A stretch of DNA of 64,000 nt from Neoceratodus forsteri (GCA_016271365.2 CM057458.1:200976501-201040500), one strand, 5' to 3'; counted from the first letter of the stretch, positions 1-11,576 are shown. A program made the numbers and translations. The notes: a model not told the origin generated them from the sequence alone.

Positions 1-1035
1 CACAAACTGGGGAATACGGGTGTGGGCAGGACAGTAGTGTGCTGGGTAGGTAACTGGCTGGGTGGCAGGACACAGACGGTGGTGGTAAATGACTGTCACT
101 CCACAGAGGGAAGAGTGACCAGTGGGGTACCATGGGGATCAGTGCTGGGACTGGTCCTATTCAACATCTTCATCAGTGGCATTGCACAGGAGCTAGAAGG
201 CAGAATTTCTCTGTTCGCTGATGACACAAAGCTCTGTAACAGAGTAGACACAACAGAGAGTGTAGACAGAATGAGAAGGGACCCGCAGAAACTTGAAGAA
301 TTGTCAGGGGTTTGCCAATTGAAATTCAATGCAAAGAAGTGCAAGATAATGCATATGGGGCATAAAAACCCTGGCACAATATATCAGTTGGGGGTGAGGA
401 TATAGCATGCACTAAGCAGGAAAGGGATCTTAGGGGTTATCATCACTGATGACCTCAAGGTAGGGAAACAGTGTGACAAGGCAGCAGGTAAAGCAAATAG
501 GATGCTGGGATTCATAGGCAGGGGCATCACCAGCTAGAAAAGGGAGGTCATAATTCCACTATACAAGACACTAGTGAGGCCCCACCTGGAGTACAGTGTA
601 CAGTTCTTGAGACCTTACTTAAGTAAGGACATAGACAGGGTAGACAATGTTCAGAGGAGGGCAACAAAGATGGTACATAGATTGCATCAAAAGTCCTATG
701 AGGACAGGTTGAAGGAATTGAATATGTACTCCCTGAAGGAGAGGAGGGAGAAAGGGGATATGATAGAGATATACAAGTTTCTTACAGGGAGGAACAGGGT
801 GCAGGAATACACTATTTTTAAGTGAAAATGATGTTTCAGGACAACAGGGCATGGGATGAAGTTGGAGGGAGGATGATTCAAAGGAAACATGAGGAAGAAT
901 TTATTCACAGAACAGGTGGTGGACAAGTGTAACATCCTGCCAGAGGAAGTGGTGGGGGCTGAAACAATCACAGGATTTAAGAATGCATGGGATAGACATA
1001 AAGGAATTCTGGAGGTCAGGGTTAAGGGGCAATAG
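1..1035 (+). pseudogene. CR1 reverse transcriptase remnant
   Basis: The frame at 22-405 carries RT motif B as SGVPWGS (family usual SGVPQGS, so Gln is replaced by Trp) and the catalytic box FADDTKLCN. The frame then breaks near 400. It is resumed at 574-825 with [10 protein letters not shown] and [10 protein letters not shown], which are signatures of the CR1 region after the palm. A last piece at about 860-1030 has FKNAWDRHKG. The protein would copy CR1 RNA at a nicked target site. At least two frame breaks make it non-functional. Confidence 0.9.
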
Positions 1036-1146
1036 ACTTCTAGGAAAACATAAAGTGAACTTACACGCTCAAATGGGCAGACTGGGTGGGCTGTAGGCCC
1101 TTATCTGCCAACACTGTCTATGTATCTATGTAATATGGATATTACT
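1..1146 (+). mobile_element. CR1-type LINE, 3' part (copy I)
   Basis: This is the 3' half of a CR1 non-LTR retrotransposon, cut on the left by the window edge. It holds the reverse-transcriptase palm, the C-terminal thumb-like region and a short 3' end of TGTCTATGTATCTATG type, the tail typical of CR1. The GGGCAGACTGGGTGGGC block just before the tail recurs in the other CR1 copies of this window. The copy is closest to the antisense copy at 36.4-37.4 kb, with which it shares the [10 protein letters not shown] variant. It is decayed by frameshifts and stops. Confidence 0.93.
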
Positions 1147-1436
1147 TAGCAGCTTCAACCTGCAGGATGAATTATTGTATTAAAATATTTCAAGACCAAA
1201 TCTTAGTAAAATACTCTACACACCGAAGTTGGGCACTGTGCCATGCCATGGTCAGAAAGCGGTAAGATAGCTGCAAACTTTTATATAGATTTGACACGGC
1301 TTTGATCATCAACTTCCAGATTTCAGTCTGATGGGGGGGCATGTGTGTTTTTTTTTTATGTAGTGTATTTCATGAATCTGAAAGGGGAAACTTTTTTTTT
1401 GAGTAATAGGGTTTTCGATTAGCAGAGAACCAAAAA
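1147..1436. other. No recognised feature
   Basis: AT-rich intergenic sequence with short homopolymers (T runs at about 1349 and 1392). I see no ORF or repeat structure worth naming. Confidence 0.5.
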
Positions 1437-1656
1437 GCACTGTGAAGTCAAAAGTAGCAAAATTTGCAATAAATGATCAAAGCGACACTGTAAAGCCCAA
1501 AGTAGCAAAAAGTTGTGATAAATGATCAAAGCGGTACTGCGAAGCCCAAAGTAGCAAAAAGTTGTGATAAATTATCAAAAAGTTACGATAAATGATCAAA
1601 GCGATACCGTGAAGCCCAAAGTAGCAAAAAGTTGCGATAAATAATCAGAGTGATCA
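1437..1656. repeat. ~49-bp tandem repeat, about 4 copies
   Basis: Units begin near 1439, 1487, 1536 and 1606. They share AAGCCCAAAGTAGCAAAAAG followed by GATAAATGATCAAAGCG. The first two units are 48 and 49 bp. The third is 70 bp because a 21-bp piece (TTGTGATAAATTATCAAAAAG type) is duplicated inside it. Confidence 0.85.
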
Positions 1657-2400
1657 GGGAGCTCCAGTATGGCTTGCAGCGTTGTTTATTGATATAATTA
1701 CACAAAGAGAGTAATAAAATGAATGAAGCTGCACTGTGGATTTTGACACTGCTCTCCATGATTGGGGATAAGGAAGTGAACTGTGGGGGCACCTGCTAGT
1801 AAATTACAAACTAGCAAGATTACAGTATCTGAAAATAGTACCACCTGGTGCATTTCAGCTGCTGATAATGCTGAGCCAATTACCACAGAATTTGGCTGAC
1901 TTTAACACATACTGATGTGGCAATGACACATTTCACAGTAGCGGTGGGTACACTGCTCCTGCCGATGAATACCATGGTACTGATCAACTTTACTACAGCT
2001 AGCACTGTAGCTAATAATCAGATTTTAGTGCCCCACTAATATTTTCACTATGGGGGCTCGAATTTACTATAGTTTATTGCATAATGTATTGTGTCTTGTT
2101 ATTCACACAGCATAGTTTGATATGTTTGACACTGTATGTTTGACAATAGCCAAAATGTTTATCATACACTGCTATTCCTGCTCACCTTGAACTGGCATAT
2201 CATGATGGTAGCACCAACATGAAACTTTACTTTTTATATTCCTGTCCTGTTTTTTTTTACTTAACATTATTTTGCTCCAACTGTTGTCCACATTACATTA
2301 GTATGTTGGTATTTCTGTCTATGTGTATCTTTCCCCTCTCCTCAGATTGCTCAGTGTGCTGCTCTAGCCAGAACATGTAAATACCTACATACAGGAGTAA
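1657..2400. other. No recognised feature
   Basis: No coding signal or clear repeat found. The ORFs here are short and look random. Confidence 0.4.
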
Positions 2401-2408
2401 ACGGGACA

Positions 2409-3071
2409 ATGAATTACAATATTCAAGTACAAAACAGCTTTTCCCTCTTAGTGACACTGGAGCTAGAGAACAGCTCTGAAACAAGTATTAGTATGGGAGT
2501 AAATATGGAGATTTTAGAAGAAGAGAGTGAGCCCCCAAACAACCAGGAGAATATGGAGTCCAACACAATGAGAAAAGAACCAAACTCCAATATAACTAGG
2601 CAAGCTCTGACAGCAAACATAAGACAATACAGGATAACAAAATGGATGGTGTAAATGATAATGTTATTGAAAACAGACAAGTGTTCATATTAAGGTACTC
2701 CAACTTAAAATACACAGATGAGCATATTTGTAACCTGGATAAGGAGAATCACACTTGTTCAAGTTTTAGGGGAGCACAAATAAAAGATATTGAACACATG
2801 ACTCACAATATTCTTAAAGCATTCTGGTAATAAACCATTAGTTGTGATCCACACAGGCACAAATCATGTAGACAGAGCAACCATAGAAGATACACAGAAA
2901 GATTACCTCTCAATTATAGGAACGCTAAAGAAAAAGGGATGTGAAATATGCATTTCACAAATTCTACCAGTTCCTAGAGTGAGTAGAACAAAACAGAATA
3001 AGATAAAAAGCACAAATGAATGGTTAAGAAAGTACACACTACAAAAATCAATTGGATGTCTAACACATTGA
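2409..3071 (+). pseudogene. CR1 ORF1 esterase-like (SGNH) remnant
   Basis: Three frames (2409-2654, 2642-2830, 2844-3071) read as one broken ORF1. CR1 ORF1 proteins are known to carry an SGNH/GDSL-type esterase domain. Here the nucleophile block reads LRYSNLKYTD where the family has a GDS-like sequence: Ser is kept, Gly and Asp are lost. The third block reads IHTGTNHVDR where the family has GTND. The region around ICISQILPVPR also fits that fold. Frameshifts plus loss of GDS and of the Asp in GTND mean it is dead. Confidence 0.7.
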
Positions 3072-3404
3072 TAAAACATTGTAGATAATCACTCACTATA
3101 TACTGTAGTAGGGATAACCTTCACCTTAGATGTAGATGCAGTACTAAACTAGGGAAATACATCGCTAAGAACATAATGGCTCATTTAATCTGAAAAGAAA
3201 GGGGCAAAGGGGCAACACATACACCAATTTAGCAATCAAACAAAAAAGGGCATTAAAATACTGCTGGCTAATGTTAGTAGTCTGAATCTAGGGAAACTCA
3301 GTGTATTAACTGCCATTTTGGAACAACAGATTGATATAGCAGCAGTAGTGAAACATGGTGGGACACATCATCAGACTGGCATAACCAAATCCCTGGATAC
3401 CAGC

Positions 3405-3885
3405 TATATTGTTTATTTATTTATTTACTTAAGAGTTTCACCAGGAAGGGCACACTGAACAACAAGTTGATCTTCTCACAGTGCATCCTGGGGGTTGGGG
3501 GAGTTGGAAGACATACAATAAAATGTAATCAACACAACAGTATACATTGCCAATATATGGGAATTGGAAGACATTCAAATAAGTTATAGGCAAACAACAG
3601 AATAGTACATACTGCCAATTATGTATAGGGTATGTTACCAAGTAGAGAACAATTAACAAGCAGTAACAGGCATCAAGAAATTGCAGTTAGTATGTATATT
3701 CCATTACATCATAGTGAACAGAATGTCCACAAGTGCGATAATAGGATAACTATTACAGCCCATTTAGATGCAACATGGACTACTAATTTGCAGTTGCAGT
3801 TGCAGTTCACATATAGGTAACTGTGTAAGCCTGAGGAGATAGAGGAAGGGGAAGAATAAAGGTGAATCGGGGGGGGGGGGTATTG
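3405..3885. repeat. Unidentified insertion, starts with (TTTA)n
   Basis: It begins with TTTATTTATTTATTTAC, which looks like the reversed 3' tail of an L2-like element or SINE in minus orientation, and includes a short GCAGTT triplication near 3791. No coding content was recognised. It may be one insertion together with the L1 piece that follows. Confidence 0.4.
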
Positions 3886-4325
3886 TAAAAATAAGAATAA
3901 TAAAAAGGCCAACAAGAAATCCCTTATAATGAATGGCTGACTGAAATCTTGGCAAACCTGCATATGGAGAAAACTATTGCTAACATGAATAATAAAATGG
4001 GCAGGTTTAAAAAATATGGGACCCCCTATTTACCCTATATTCTTTATAGGGCATAGTATGATTTTTAAGAATTGTCTTAGCCTAAATAACCAATTAAGGC
4101 TTGCATCATGCTTGAAAAATGCTAATATTAAAAATGTTGTTGCTATAGGGGGAGGGGAAGAAGGGGGGTAAAAGGGGAGGGGGAGATTAAGTGGTAATGG
4201 GGGTAGATTCATGTGAATGTGATGTCTCATGTATCCTGTGCACATACATGTATGTCTGCCTTTTGTGTAAAAGGAAAATAACTTTAATAAACTTTAAATT
4301 GAAAAAAGAAAGAATAATAAAAAAA
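3886..4325 (+). mobile_element. 5'-truncated L1-type LINE
   Basis: The end of an L1-like ORF2 is readable from about 3918: EWLTEILANLHMEKTIANMN, then FKKYGTPYLPYI, ending near 4050. The 3' UTR holds a G-rich polypurine stretch (4146-4205). The element ends with AATAACTTTAATAAAC and an A-rich tail (4274-4325), directly before the host CR1 frame resumes. The 5' truncation is typical of L1 insertion. Confidence 0.72.
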
Positions 4326-5559
4326 ATGGAGGGGTCTGTATTTATGTTAAGTCTTCAACTGAATCATCTGAAATACAGTCAAATGCACCAAATGATAACA
4401 AATTGGAAGCCATGTGTGTACAATAAGGAGCAGGGAATGGAAAAAAAAGCTAATCTTGGGGAATTTTTACAGACCCCCTCCTACTGTACATCAGCAGATG
4501 CTGATAAAACACTAATGAGTAAAATAACAGAATTAGCAGGATATGCAGACCCTATTATTGTGGGTGATTTCAATCTCTCAGGGATTCATTGGCAAAACCT
4601 AACAGTCCATACCAGCATGGAATTAGAATTCCTTGATACAACATTGACTGCAGGGTTAGAACAGCTTGTACTAGAACCAACTCAGGGCAATAATACCTTG
4701 GATCTAGTCCTGATAAATATGGCTCCTGAAATTTCAGATATAAGTAATCAGTTCACCAATTGCTAATAGTGACCACAACTGTATCATGTTCAATGTGGCT
4801 AGACATATAACTCACCAAGGTTAAAAAAAAAAAAAAGCTACAGATATAATTACTCAAAAGGTAAATATGATGACATTAAATATTTCATACAAACATACGA
4901 TTGGGTAAGCAAAATGTCCAAAGAGTCAGTAAACGATAGTTGGGAATTATTTAAATCAGTTATAAATGAACTGGAAGAAAAATATGTGCCCCTTAAATTA
5001 GTACAGAATAGTAAAGGTAAGCTATCCCTGGATAACATGTTTAATACATAGGCAAATTTAGAAAAAGGAAAAAGCATTCAAAACATTAAAAAATCTAGAA
5101 ATGAACAAACAAAAAAAAGTATAGAGAGAAACAGAAAAAAACAAAAACATTAATTAAAAGAGAGAGGTGAAAGACTGAATTTAGACTGACTATGAATAGA
5201 GATAACCAAAAGTCTTTTTGCACCTATATTAATAGTAATCAAAAAAAGGATAACACCATATGACCAATTATGGTAAGTGGGACTGAATTGAGAACAAATA
5301 AGGGAATAGCTGATGCACTGAATAAATGCTTTATTGTTCAACAATATTGTCATTACACACACAAAGTAAATCATGAAAATATTTTAAATATTTTACAAGG
5401 TTAAAAGAACTTTTTCCAGTATTTCATGACACCATAACACGCAATATTTAGCACCAATGACATTGTTGGGTATGTAGCTGGTATAACATTTAAGATCAAT
5501 TTAGACTGCACATATATTCAGATACCACTCATTTCATACAATATTCTGTCACAGCCTCA

Positions 5560-6180
5560 TACCAGCTACCATCGTGTTTCTAATTCTAGCCACATTATTA
5601 AAAAGATAGCTAGAGCCTTGGTTGCCACAGGATCCTCATTATAAATTACAATTTTCAAAAGTGCAACATTGTCAGTTTCCAGTTGTTCAATAGTAACCAC
5701 TTAGAAAATGTTTTTTAACAAGAATCACTCTTGGTGTACTATACAAAGTACATAGACATATTACGTGCATGAGATCTTCAGGAAGTCCATGATTACAATC
5801 ACATTCACTTGATAAATTTGTATCCTTTGTATATTTTATTCGTCAAATATTACTATCACAACTTTCAAATTTATAAATAGTGAAACTAGCTCTTAATTTT
5901 GAATCAGTCAGAATGTCCATATAGAATTGTAGTTTAAAATTATTCTTATTGTTGTTTGCAAACCATGGAGAAAATCTGGATATTTAATTTTTTTCTCTGT
6001 CCATATCATGCCAATATTTCTTGACTTGTTTGCTAATATATTTCTTGAATTGCACACTTAAAGTAATAGTGGCTGCCACATATTTCTTTAAAACATTCAG
6101 TTTGTATCTGTCCAACATTTTATAGACTGCATCAAGCCATAGTGACCTGTAATAGTTTGTATTGGACCAATTCTCTTTTT
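5560..6180 (-). pseudogene. LINE 'A' ORF2 C-terminus with zinc-knuckle-like motif
   Basis: Reading the minus strand from 6180 gives WLDAVYKMLDRYKLNVLKKY, then FSPWFANNN, then CDCNHGLPEDLMHVICLC (plus positions about 5750-5815). C-x-C-x-H...H...C near the C-terminus is a known feature of several non-LTR retrotransposons and probably binds nucleic acid. It is the continuation of the frame that stops near 8957, after the interrupting block. Stops and one short frameshift are present. Confidence 0.65.
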
Positions 6181-6479
6181 ATGTTGGCTCGCGCGTGTGC
6201 ATCAGCCAACATATTGCAGTAGTAGCAGATTTGGAGGTGCGGTCACTGTGTGCAAATGCAGAGCATGCATCAGTAATTGCGTCCCTCATTCCCCAATAAA
6301 AAGCATGCAGGCACTGACACCAGCAGTATATAAAGTGGCCACCAGATCTAAGAAAAGTGCCACTGCAATGAGAGCCAAGCTCGTCACGCAGCTGCACAAT
6401 AACACACCTCCTGACATGCCTTTCCTGGTGAAGCAGTTCAGTAAACATGACAGCACTGACTGCTGCCGCACAGAGTGTT

Positions 6480-6850
6480 GACTTAAGGGGTGCCCAATCC
6501 CCATGTCGGCATGCCCTGACCCACTTCATTTGCTGATGGGGAGTCCACTCCCATCAGCATAATGCTCTCTTCCATTCCAATTGTGTACTGAGGGGTGCCC
6601 AATCCCCTCGGCATCATGTGCCCCAGCAGTCTTTCCCTTGCCGGCGGGGGCCCAAATCTATCAGCTTCGGTCCCCCCTGCCCAGTTCAATTTGCTGATGG
6701 GGGAGCCCACTACCCATCGGCATAATTTCCCCAACCCCTGATTTGTGCTGTGTGCCAAGGGGGTGCCCAATCTCCCTTGGCATCATGCATGCCCCCCACC
6801 CATTTTTGTGCCGATGGGAGGCCTAATCACCATTGGCTGCAGTGCCCCTC
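6480..6850. repeat. Degenerate ~115-bp GC-rich tandem repeat
   Basis: About three units share GGGGTGCCCAATC, then a CGGCAT/TGGCAT block and TTTGCTGATGGGG. Unit starts fall near 6486, 6594 and 6758, with strong divergence. Confidence 0.6.
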
Positions 6851-7189
6851 CCTGTAATGCAGGTGGTACACTGGAAGCCCACCCAAGTGCACCAAACAAA
6901 CACCAGCAAAAAAAAGAAAAGTGACCCTCATTGTCTTTTTTTCTTTTCCCTGTAAAAGAAGAAAATGGTCCCTCACGGTCTTTCCTGCCCCCTACCCCAA
7001 CCCGCGCTACCCTATGTGTACCCAGCCTCCCTGCATCCCCCTCACCCCTTACTTGTCTCCAGAGCCTGGCGTGATGATCTTCGGTGGACTGGGAATGCAT
7101 CTGCACTCTTCAAAGCCGACTGCAAACTCAGGAAATGCCGGTAAGCTGTATAATGGCATAAATAGGGTTTTTTCAACTTTGGTGCACAT

Positions 7190-8510
7190 CTCAGGCATTT
7201 TTGGGAATTCTGGCACCAAACTTTCAACATGGGCTTATTAGGACCCCCTCCTCATGAATTTAATCACTGTCATGGTGTTATTCAATCCTGAAAGGCAATT
7301 TTGCAGTCACTGCATGGAATCACCTTTCAGGACTGATTAACAAAATGACAGTGCCACTGTTCATGAGGTGGGCTCTCAAAAAGCCTATGTTGCAAATTTG
7401 GTGAAAAAAATCCAAAAAATGACTGTTTTATGAGCGTGCTTTGCACAGTTTCCACGCAAGCTCATAACTTCATGAATTTGTAATATTTTCACTCCAGATT
7501 TTCAAAATTGGCATTTTTCCACACCTCCTTATGAACAGTACAGTTGTCATTTTACATATCCTGGCTAAAATGTGTTTTTGCACTTCCAGTGCAGAATAGC
7601 ACGGTCACTGTGGGAGATCAATTTTAGGGACAGATTAAGAAAATGTCAGTGACACTGTTCATGAGCAGAGGTCCTAAAATGCCTATGCTGAAAATTTGGT
7701 GATGAAAGTCCATAAAATTGCTTTTTTAAATTGATGGATGATGACCCCTAATGCTGTACCATTGTACCAATAGAATGGATAGTCTCTCTCTCTTAAGTAA
7801 TGTATTGCTGATTTCTTTGTAAATCTATATACCCATTCAGCATCGAAGTATTCTATATGCTTATATACTAAATGCTACAAATAAAAAGTTTTTAAAAAAA
7901 GTCCATAAATTGACTGTCTTACAAGCATGCACTACACAGTTTCCATGCACCACTGTAACTTTGCACATTTGCAATATTTTCATGCCAGATTTTCAACATT
8001 GGCATTTTTTCACACCTCCTTATGAACAGTATAGCTGTAATTTTTCACATCCTGCTCAAAATGTGTTTTTGCACCTGTGGCACACAATGGCATGGTCACT
8101 GTGGGAAATCAACTTTTGGGGCAGATTAGCAACATCACAGTGCCACTGTTCATGAGGGGAGGTCCCAAAATGCCTATGTTGAAAATGTGGTTAACAAAAT
8201 CCCAAAAATAATTGGGTTACGGATGTGTGTTGTGCAGTTTCTATCCATGCTCATGACTTCACCAATTTGTCATATTTTCACTCCAGATTTTCAACATTGC
8301 ATTTTTTTACACCTCCTCATGAACAATACAGTTGTCATTTTTCACATCCTGTCCAAAATATGTTTTCATGCCTGTGTCGCCAAATGGCATAGTTGCTGTG
8401 CAAAACCACCTTTTAGCTAACAAACTGATAGTACCACTCTTCATGAGGTGGGGTCACCAAAAGCCCATGTTGAAAATTTGGAGGTAAATACCAACAAATG
8501 CCTATGGCAT
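7190..8510. repeat. ~300-bp tandem repeat, 3 full and partial copies
   Basis: Full units start near 7408, 7707 (interrupted, resuming at 7901) and 8195. Each holds ATTTTCACTCCAGATTTTCA, then CACACCTCCTTATGAACAGT, then ACTGTTCATGAG and GCCTATG(T/C)TGAAAAT. A partial unit with an inverted copy precedes them: 7210-7256 is the reverse complement of 7361-7404 with few differences. Confidence 0.8.
7721..7900 (+). mobile_element. Short retroposon (SINE or truncated LINE 3' end) with target duplication
   Basis: The 180-bp segment interrupts the second ~300-bp unit. It is flanked by GTCCATAAAATTG (7708-7720) and GTCCATAAATTG (7901-7912), a 12-13-bp target duplication. It ends in AATAAAAAGTTTTTAAAAAAA, an A-rich tail with a polyadenylation signal. 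Its body matches no family I recognise. Confidence 0.7.
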
Positions 8511-8525
8511 CAGGGTTTTCAACTG

Positions 8526-8880
8526 TAACACCCCACCCTGTGGAGGCTGACAGATGTCAGGGTGTGACTTGGGATCATTGGCTGTAATGCTTATGCCATT
8601 CCATCCCCACCCCGACCCTGCAGCCAGTGACAGGCATTGAGGAGTGCCTTGGAGTGTTCGGCCTTAAAGTTCACCCCAGTCTCCTATACTGCACCCATCT
8701 CAGTGTATTTCCTTATGGAATGGGTTAAGTATATTGCTCAAAGACCCTAACACACACCACGACACTTGTCAGTGTCTACAGGGTAGGGTGTGGTAAAATG
8801 GCATGAGCGTTATAGCTGATGACCCAAAGGCACACCCCAATGCCTGTCAGTCTCTGCAGGCTGGGGTTGGGGTTGGCATC
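8526..8880. repeat. ~115-bp inverted repeat
   Basis: The segment at 8526-8650 is similar to the reverse complement of 8752-8880. Shared blocks are TGTAATGCTTATGCCATT against TATAACGCTCATGCCATT, and GACAGGCATTG. A foldback unit within the composite insertion. Confidence 0.6.
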
Positions 8881-8906
8881 AGTTCAGTACTTTACTGTCA
8901 TTCCTA

Positions 8907-10390
8907 TTATGCATCTCTAACTCCTGTATTACCAGTGCCAATGCCAGTGAGACAACATTCAGCATTTTTAAATGCTTGTTCTACTAGACATGATTTTGAG
9001 ATTCTGTCAGGAGACTGTTTCATTAGTCTAAGCAAGTAATTAATTTTTTTCATATCCAAGACAGTTTCTATGTTTTCAAGTCCAAGTTTAACCCTAATAT
9101 ATGTCAAAGGGCATGATCTTGGTACTGATAGTATTTTTATAAGGATCTTGTGTGTGGGAACCATAAATTGCTCCCTTTTTTTTAAGTCCCTTATCTCAGC
9201 TCCATATGTAATCTGGGCTAAATATTTTGCTCTAATTGCTGCTGTCATAGACTTTGTGGACAGACCCCCATATGCAATGTTACATTTCCATAATGTCAGG
9301 GCTGTTTTTTTTTTTTTGCTTGGGAAAGTATTCTTTCCACATGTTTATTCCACGCACCAGTCAAGGTCATTGTGATACCCAAATAGACATATGTTGGAAC
9401 TATGTCCAAATTTTAATTTCCCAATTTCCATATTCCTTTAGATTTACTCTTTCCAAAGACAGTTATTTGTGTTTACAATCTATTTATTTGTAAATCTATT
9501 TCTTTTGCTAGATTATCTAGATTGTCTGTCTGCCTTTCTAATCCCTTTCTAGATAAAGAGAATAGTATGATGTCATTTGGAAAAGCTAAGATGGAACACT
9601 TTTGCTCTAAAATTTTTGGACAGTCTGCATCAATTATCTCATGTCTTCTTGTCAAAGTATCAATGTATATTGAAAACAAGGTAGGTGCTAGAACACAGCC
9701 TTGTCTTACCCCTCTGTAAGTTCCTGTTGGTTGAGTTAACTGTTCATTTTCACCGTATATAACCTTGGCCCCGGTATTTTCATATAGTCTTCTAAATATA
9801 TGTATAAGTTGTTTATCAATACCCTTGTCAACTATAATATTCCAAAGGATACACCTATTTATGGAGTCAAAGACTAATTTAAATTCTACATATACTACAT
9901 ATATTTTTTGTTTTCATAAATAGACAAACTTTTCAATTAAATGGGAAAAACACAAAACAATTATCCACTGTATTGTAATTTTCTCAAAATCCTGCCTGAA
10001 ACTTACTAATACCTCCTTTCCCATTTAGGTCTATTAACAGTTTGTCTAATACAATTTTAGAGAATAATTTCAAGAATACATCCATTAGACTTATTGGTCT
10101 ATACATTGCCAGATCACAGCAACTTCCTTTCTTATGGATAGGGACAATAATTGTCCCTGTCCAAGATGGTGTGAGAAAAGTTCCCTGCAAAAATTGGTTA
10201 TATGGTTATATAAGATAAGGAATAAATCAATCCAGGCTGAGGCATTTGCCAAGAATACCTCAACAGGAGTTGAGTCTGGTCTTGGAGCTTTATTAATTTT
10301 CATTGATTTATGTGCAATATAAACTTCTTGCATGGTAATCATTATGTGCGGTTCATAACTAGTAAGTGGAACCAATTGTTTTGTTTCCAT
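8907..10390 (-). pseudogene. LINE 'A' reverse transcriptase remnant
   Basis: Frames on the minus strand at 10390-10091, 10190-9984, 9679-9473 and 9248-8907 read through the RT in order: NKAPRPDSTPVEVF, VPIHKKGSCCDLAMYRPISL, then near 9850 VYVEFKLVFDSINR (motif A; the first catalytic Asp appears as Glu), then RQGCVLAPTLFSIYI, then FPNDIILFS where the family has FADD. Two catalytic residues are changed and frames are broken, so it is inactive. The thumb region ends with QAFKNAECC at the insertion edge. Confidence 0.75.
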
Positions 10391-10562
10391 ACCTTCTCCA
10401 AATATCCCCTGGAAATAGGTTACCCACTCCTGTTCTTTTATATAAGTATCAGTTTTAGTTTTATTGTTACTTGTACCTTTAGAAAACTAAACACCAACAT
10501 TTCTTGTTATCTCCCTCATATATGCTTTTGAGCATTTCTTTCCATTTACTCCATTGGAACTG

Positions 10563-11576
10563 TTATTTCTTGTCCTTTAAAAATTTATTATATAACTTTC
10601 TCTGATGATTCAGGACTTTGAATCTGTTGACATCTTTTGAATGTCTAGTCTTCCTAATCCTTATGTTTAATAGCTGTTTCTGAGTAGTACAATCCTTATC
10701 AAACCATGTATTTGTTGTTTTGATGTTTGATCTTAATAAAGTTAGTTTATATAATTTAGTTTTTACAGTCTCAAATATGTACAAAACAAAATTCCAAAGT
10801 TCAGAAACAGTATAATCCTGCTGTCCATTTTCAAAGATTTTGACAATTTGGGCCTCAGCTTTCACTGATGGCTCAGTCTCTACTTGTATATTCTACTTCA
10901 GTTTCTTATTGTACCTAATTTCTGCTAATGCTTCTTCATGAAGGTGGTCATCTCGGAATCTATCCACCTGACATAATTTCCCTGATAAGACGATAGGCAA
11001 GTGGTCACTCTCCATTCTAGTAGGGACACAGACATAGTTCCATGCTGCTATGTCACCAGACCAAAGAAACATATTCAGTACAGACGCATCCATTGATTTT
11101 ACATAAGAATAGCAACCTTGTAGGTCACCAGTAACCCTTCCATTAAGCGGGTATAAGTTGGTTGATTTTAATATCTCTATCAATTTTGTTCCAGCCTTAT
11201 TAACTGTTGTGTCCTTTGAGGTTTTACAGGGTGGAGGAAGCTTTTGTAGATACTCAAAACATGAATTGTCTAGGAGGCCATCATATAATCCAATGTTGGC
11301 ATTTAAGTACCCCATGATTAATATTTCTACATTTGAGTACTTTAATTGAACCTCCATAAATGCATTTTCTAGAGTTAGTCACAAGTCTTCCTTATAGTAC
11401 CTTGATTGTTTTGGGGGGAAGTAAACATTAAATATCATCACTTTCTTGTCTTGCTTTGTTAGTAATAGAGCTATAAAGTTGTTTTCTTTATATAGAAGTA
11501 GGTGGTTTGTAAACAAATCTAGCCGAAAATAAATGAATAGTCCACCCGAGGGTCTACCCAATTTATTTTCTCTCAT
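10563..11576 (-). pseudogene. LINE 'A' AP-endonuclease remnant and linker
   Basis: The 11576-11379 frame has GGLFIYFR and NFIALLLTKQD, equivalent to the GGVAIY block and following strand. The 11357-10893 frame has ILIMGYLNANIG (GDFNAN in intact proteins, Asp replaced by Tyr) and MESDHLPIVLSG (SDHLP, the conserved C-terminal endonuclease block with its catalytic His). 10865-10563 is a basic linker before the RT. The domain would nick target DNA to start reverse transcription. Confidence 0.75.

Larger units (their letters stand above)
3257..5390 (+). pseudogene. CR1 ORF2 AP-endonuclease remnant
   Basis: The domain start reads ILLANVSSLN (3257 onward), followed by LEQQIDIAAVVK. After the 0.9-kb insertion it resumes with GGVCIYVKS near 4328 and continues in the 4191-4766 frame as VGDFNLSGIHWQN (GDFN is a conserved endonuclease block) and NTLDLVLINM. 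Downstream pieces (SDHN-type region near 4770, then a lysine-rich linker, then GIADALNKCF near 5310) match the CR1 stretch leading into the RT. Several stops are present. Confidence 0.78.
2405..5400 (+). mobile_element. Old CR1-like LINE with ORF1 and ORF2 endonuclease, interrupted by insertions
   Basis: A decayed plus-strand CR1-group element. ORF1 remnants lie at 2409-3071. The ORF2 endonuclease starts near 3257 and the post-endonuclease linker continues to about 5390. At 3405-4325 the endonuclease is split by foreign sequence: before the gap the frame reads PGYQLY, and after it GGVCIYVK, which are adjacent blocks of the APE-type domain. The reverse transcriptase is missing, because minus-strand LINE 'A' begins at about 5400. 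Ends are approximate. Confidence 0.8.
6181..8957. repeat. Composite insertion of direct and inverted repeats inside LINE 'A'
   Basis: The block separates two adjacent parts of the LINE 'A' reading frame. Both edges carry an ATGTTG/CAACAT pair in inverted orientation (6181 and about 8956). The left edge has a perfect 9-bp hairpin arm (ATGTTGGCT at 6181-6189, AGCCAACAT at 6204-6212). Inside are a GC-rich degenerate tandem repeat, a ~300-bp AT-rich tandem repeat, a short retroposon and a ~115-bp inverted repeat. The ORFs in it look like chance. Confidence 0.6.

Noticed and set aside
1437..1656. CRISPR-like array
   Set aside because: Units are contiguous tandem repeats without unique spacers, and the sequence is vertebrate.
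2409..2654. Independent acidic small protein
   Set aside because: It is in line with the CR1 ORF1 esterase frames that follow.
6179..7241. Several overlapping ORFs of 70-116 codons on both strands
   Set aside because: They lie in a GC-rich degenerate repeat, no domain is visible, and frames on both strands are equally open.
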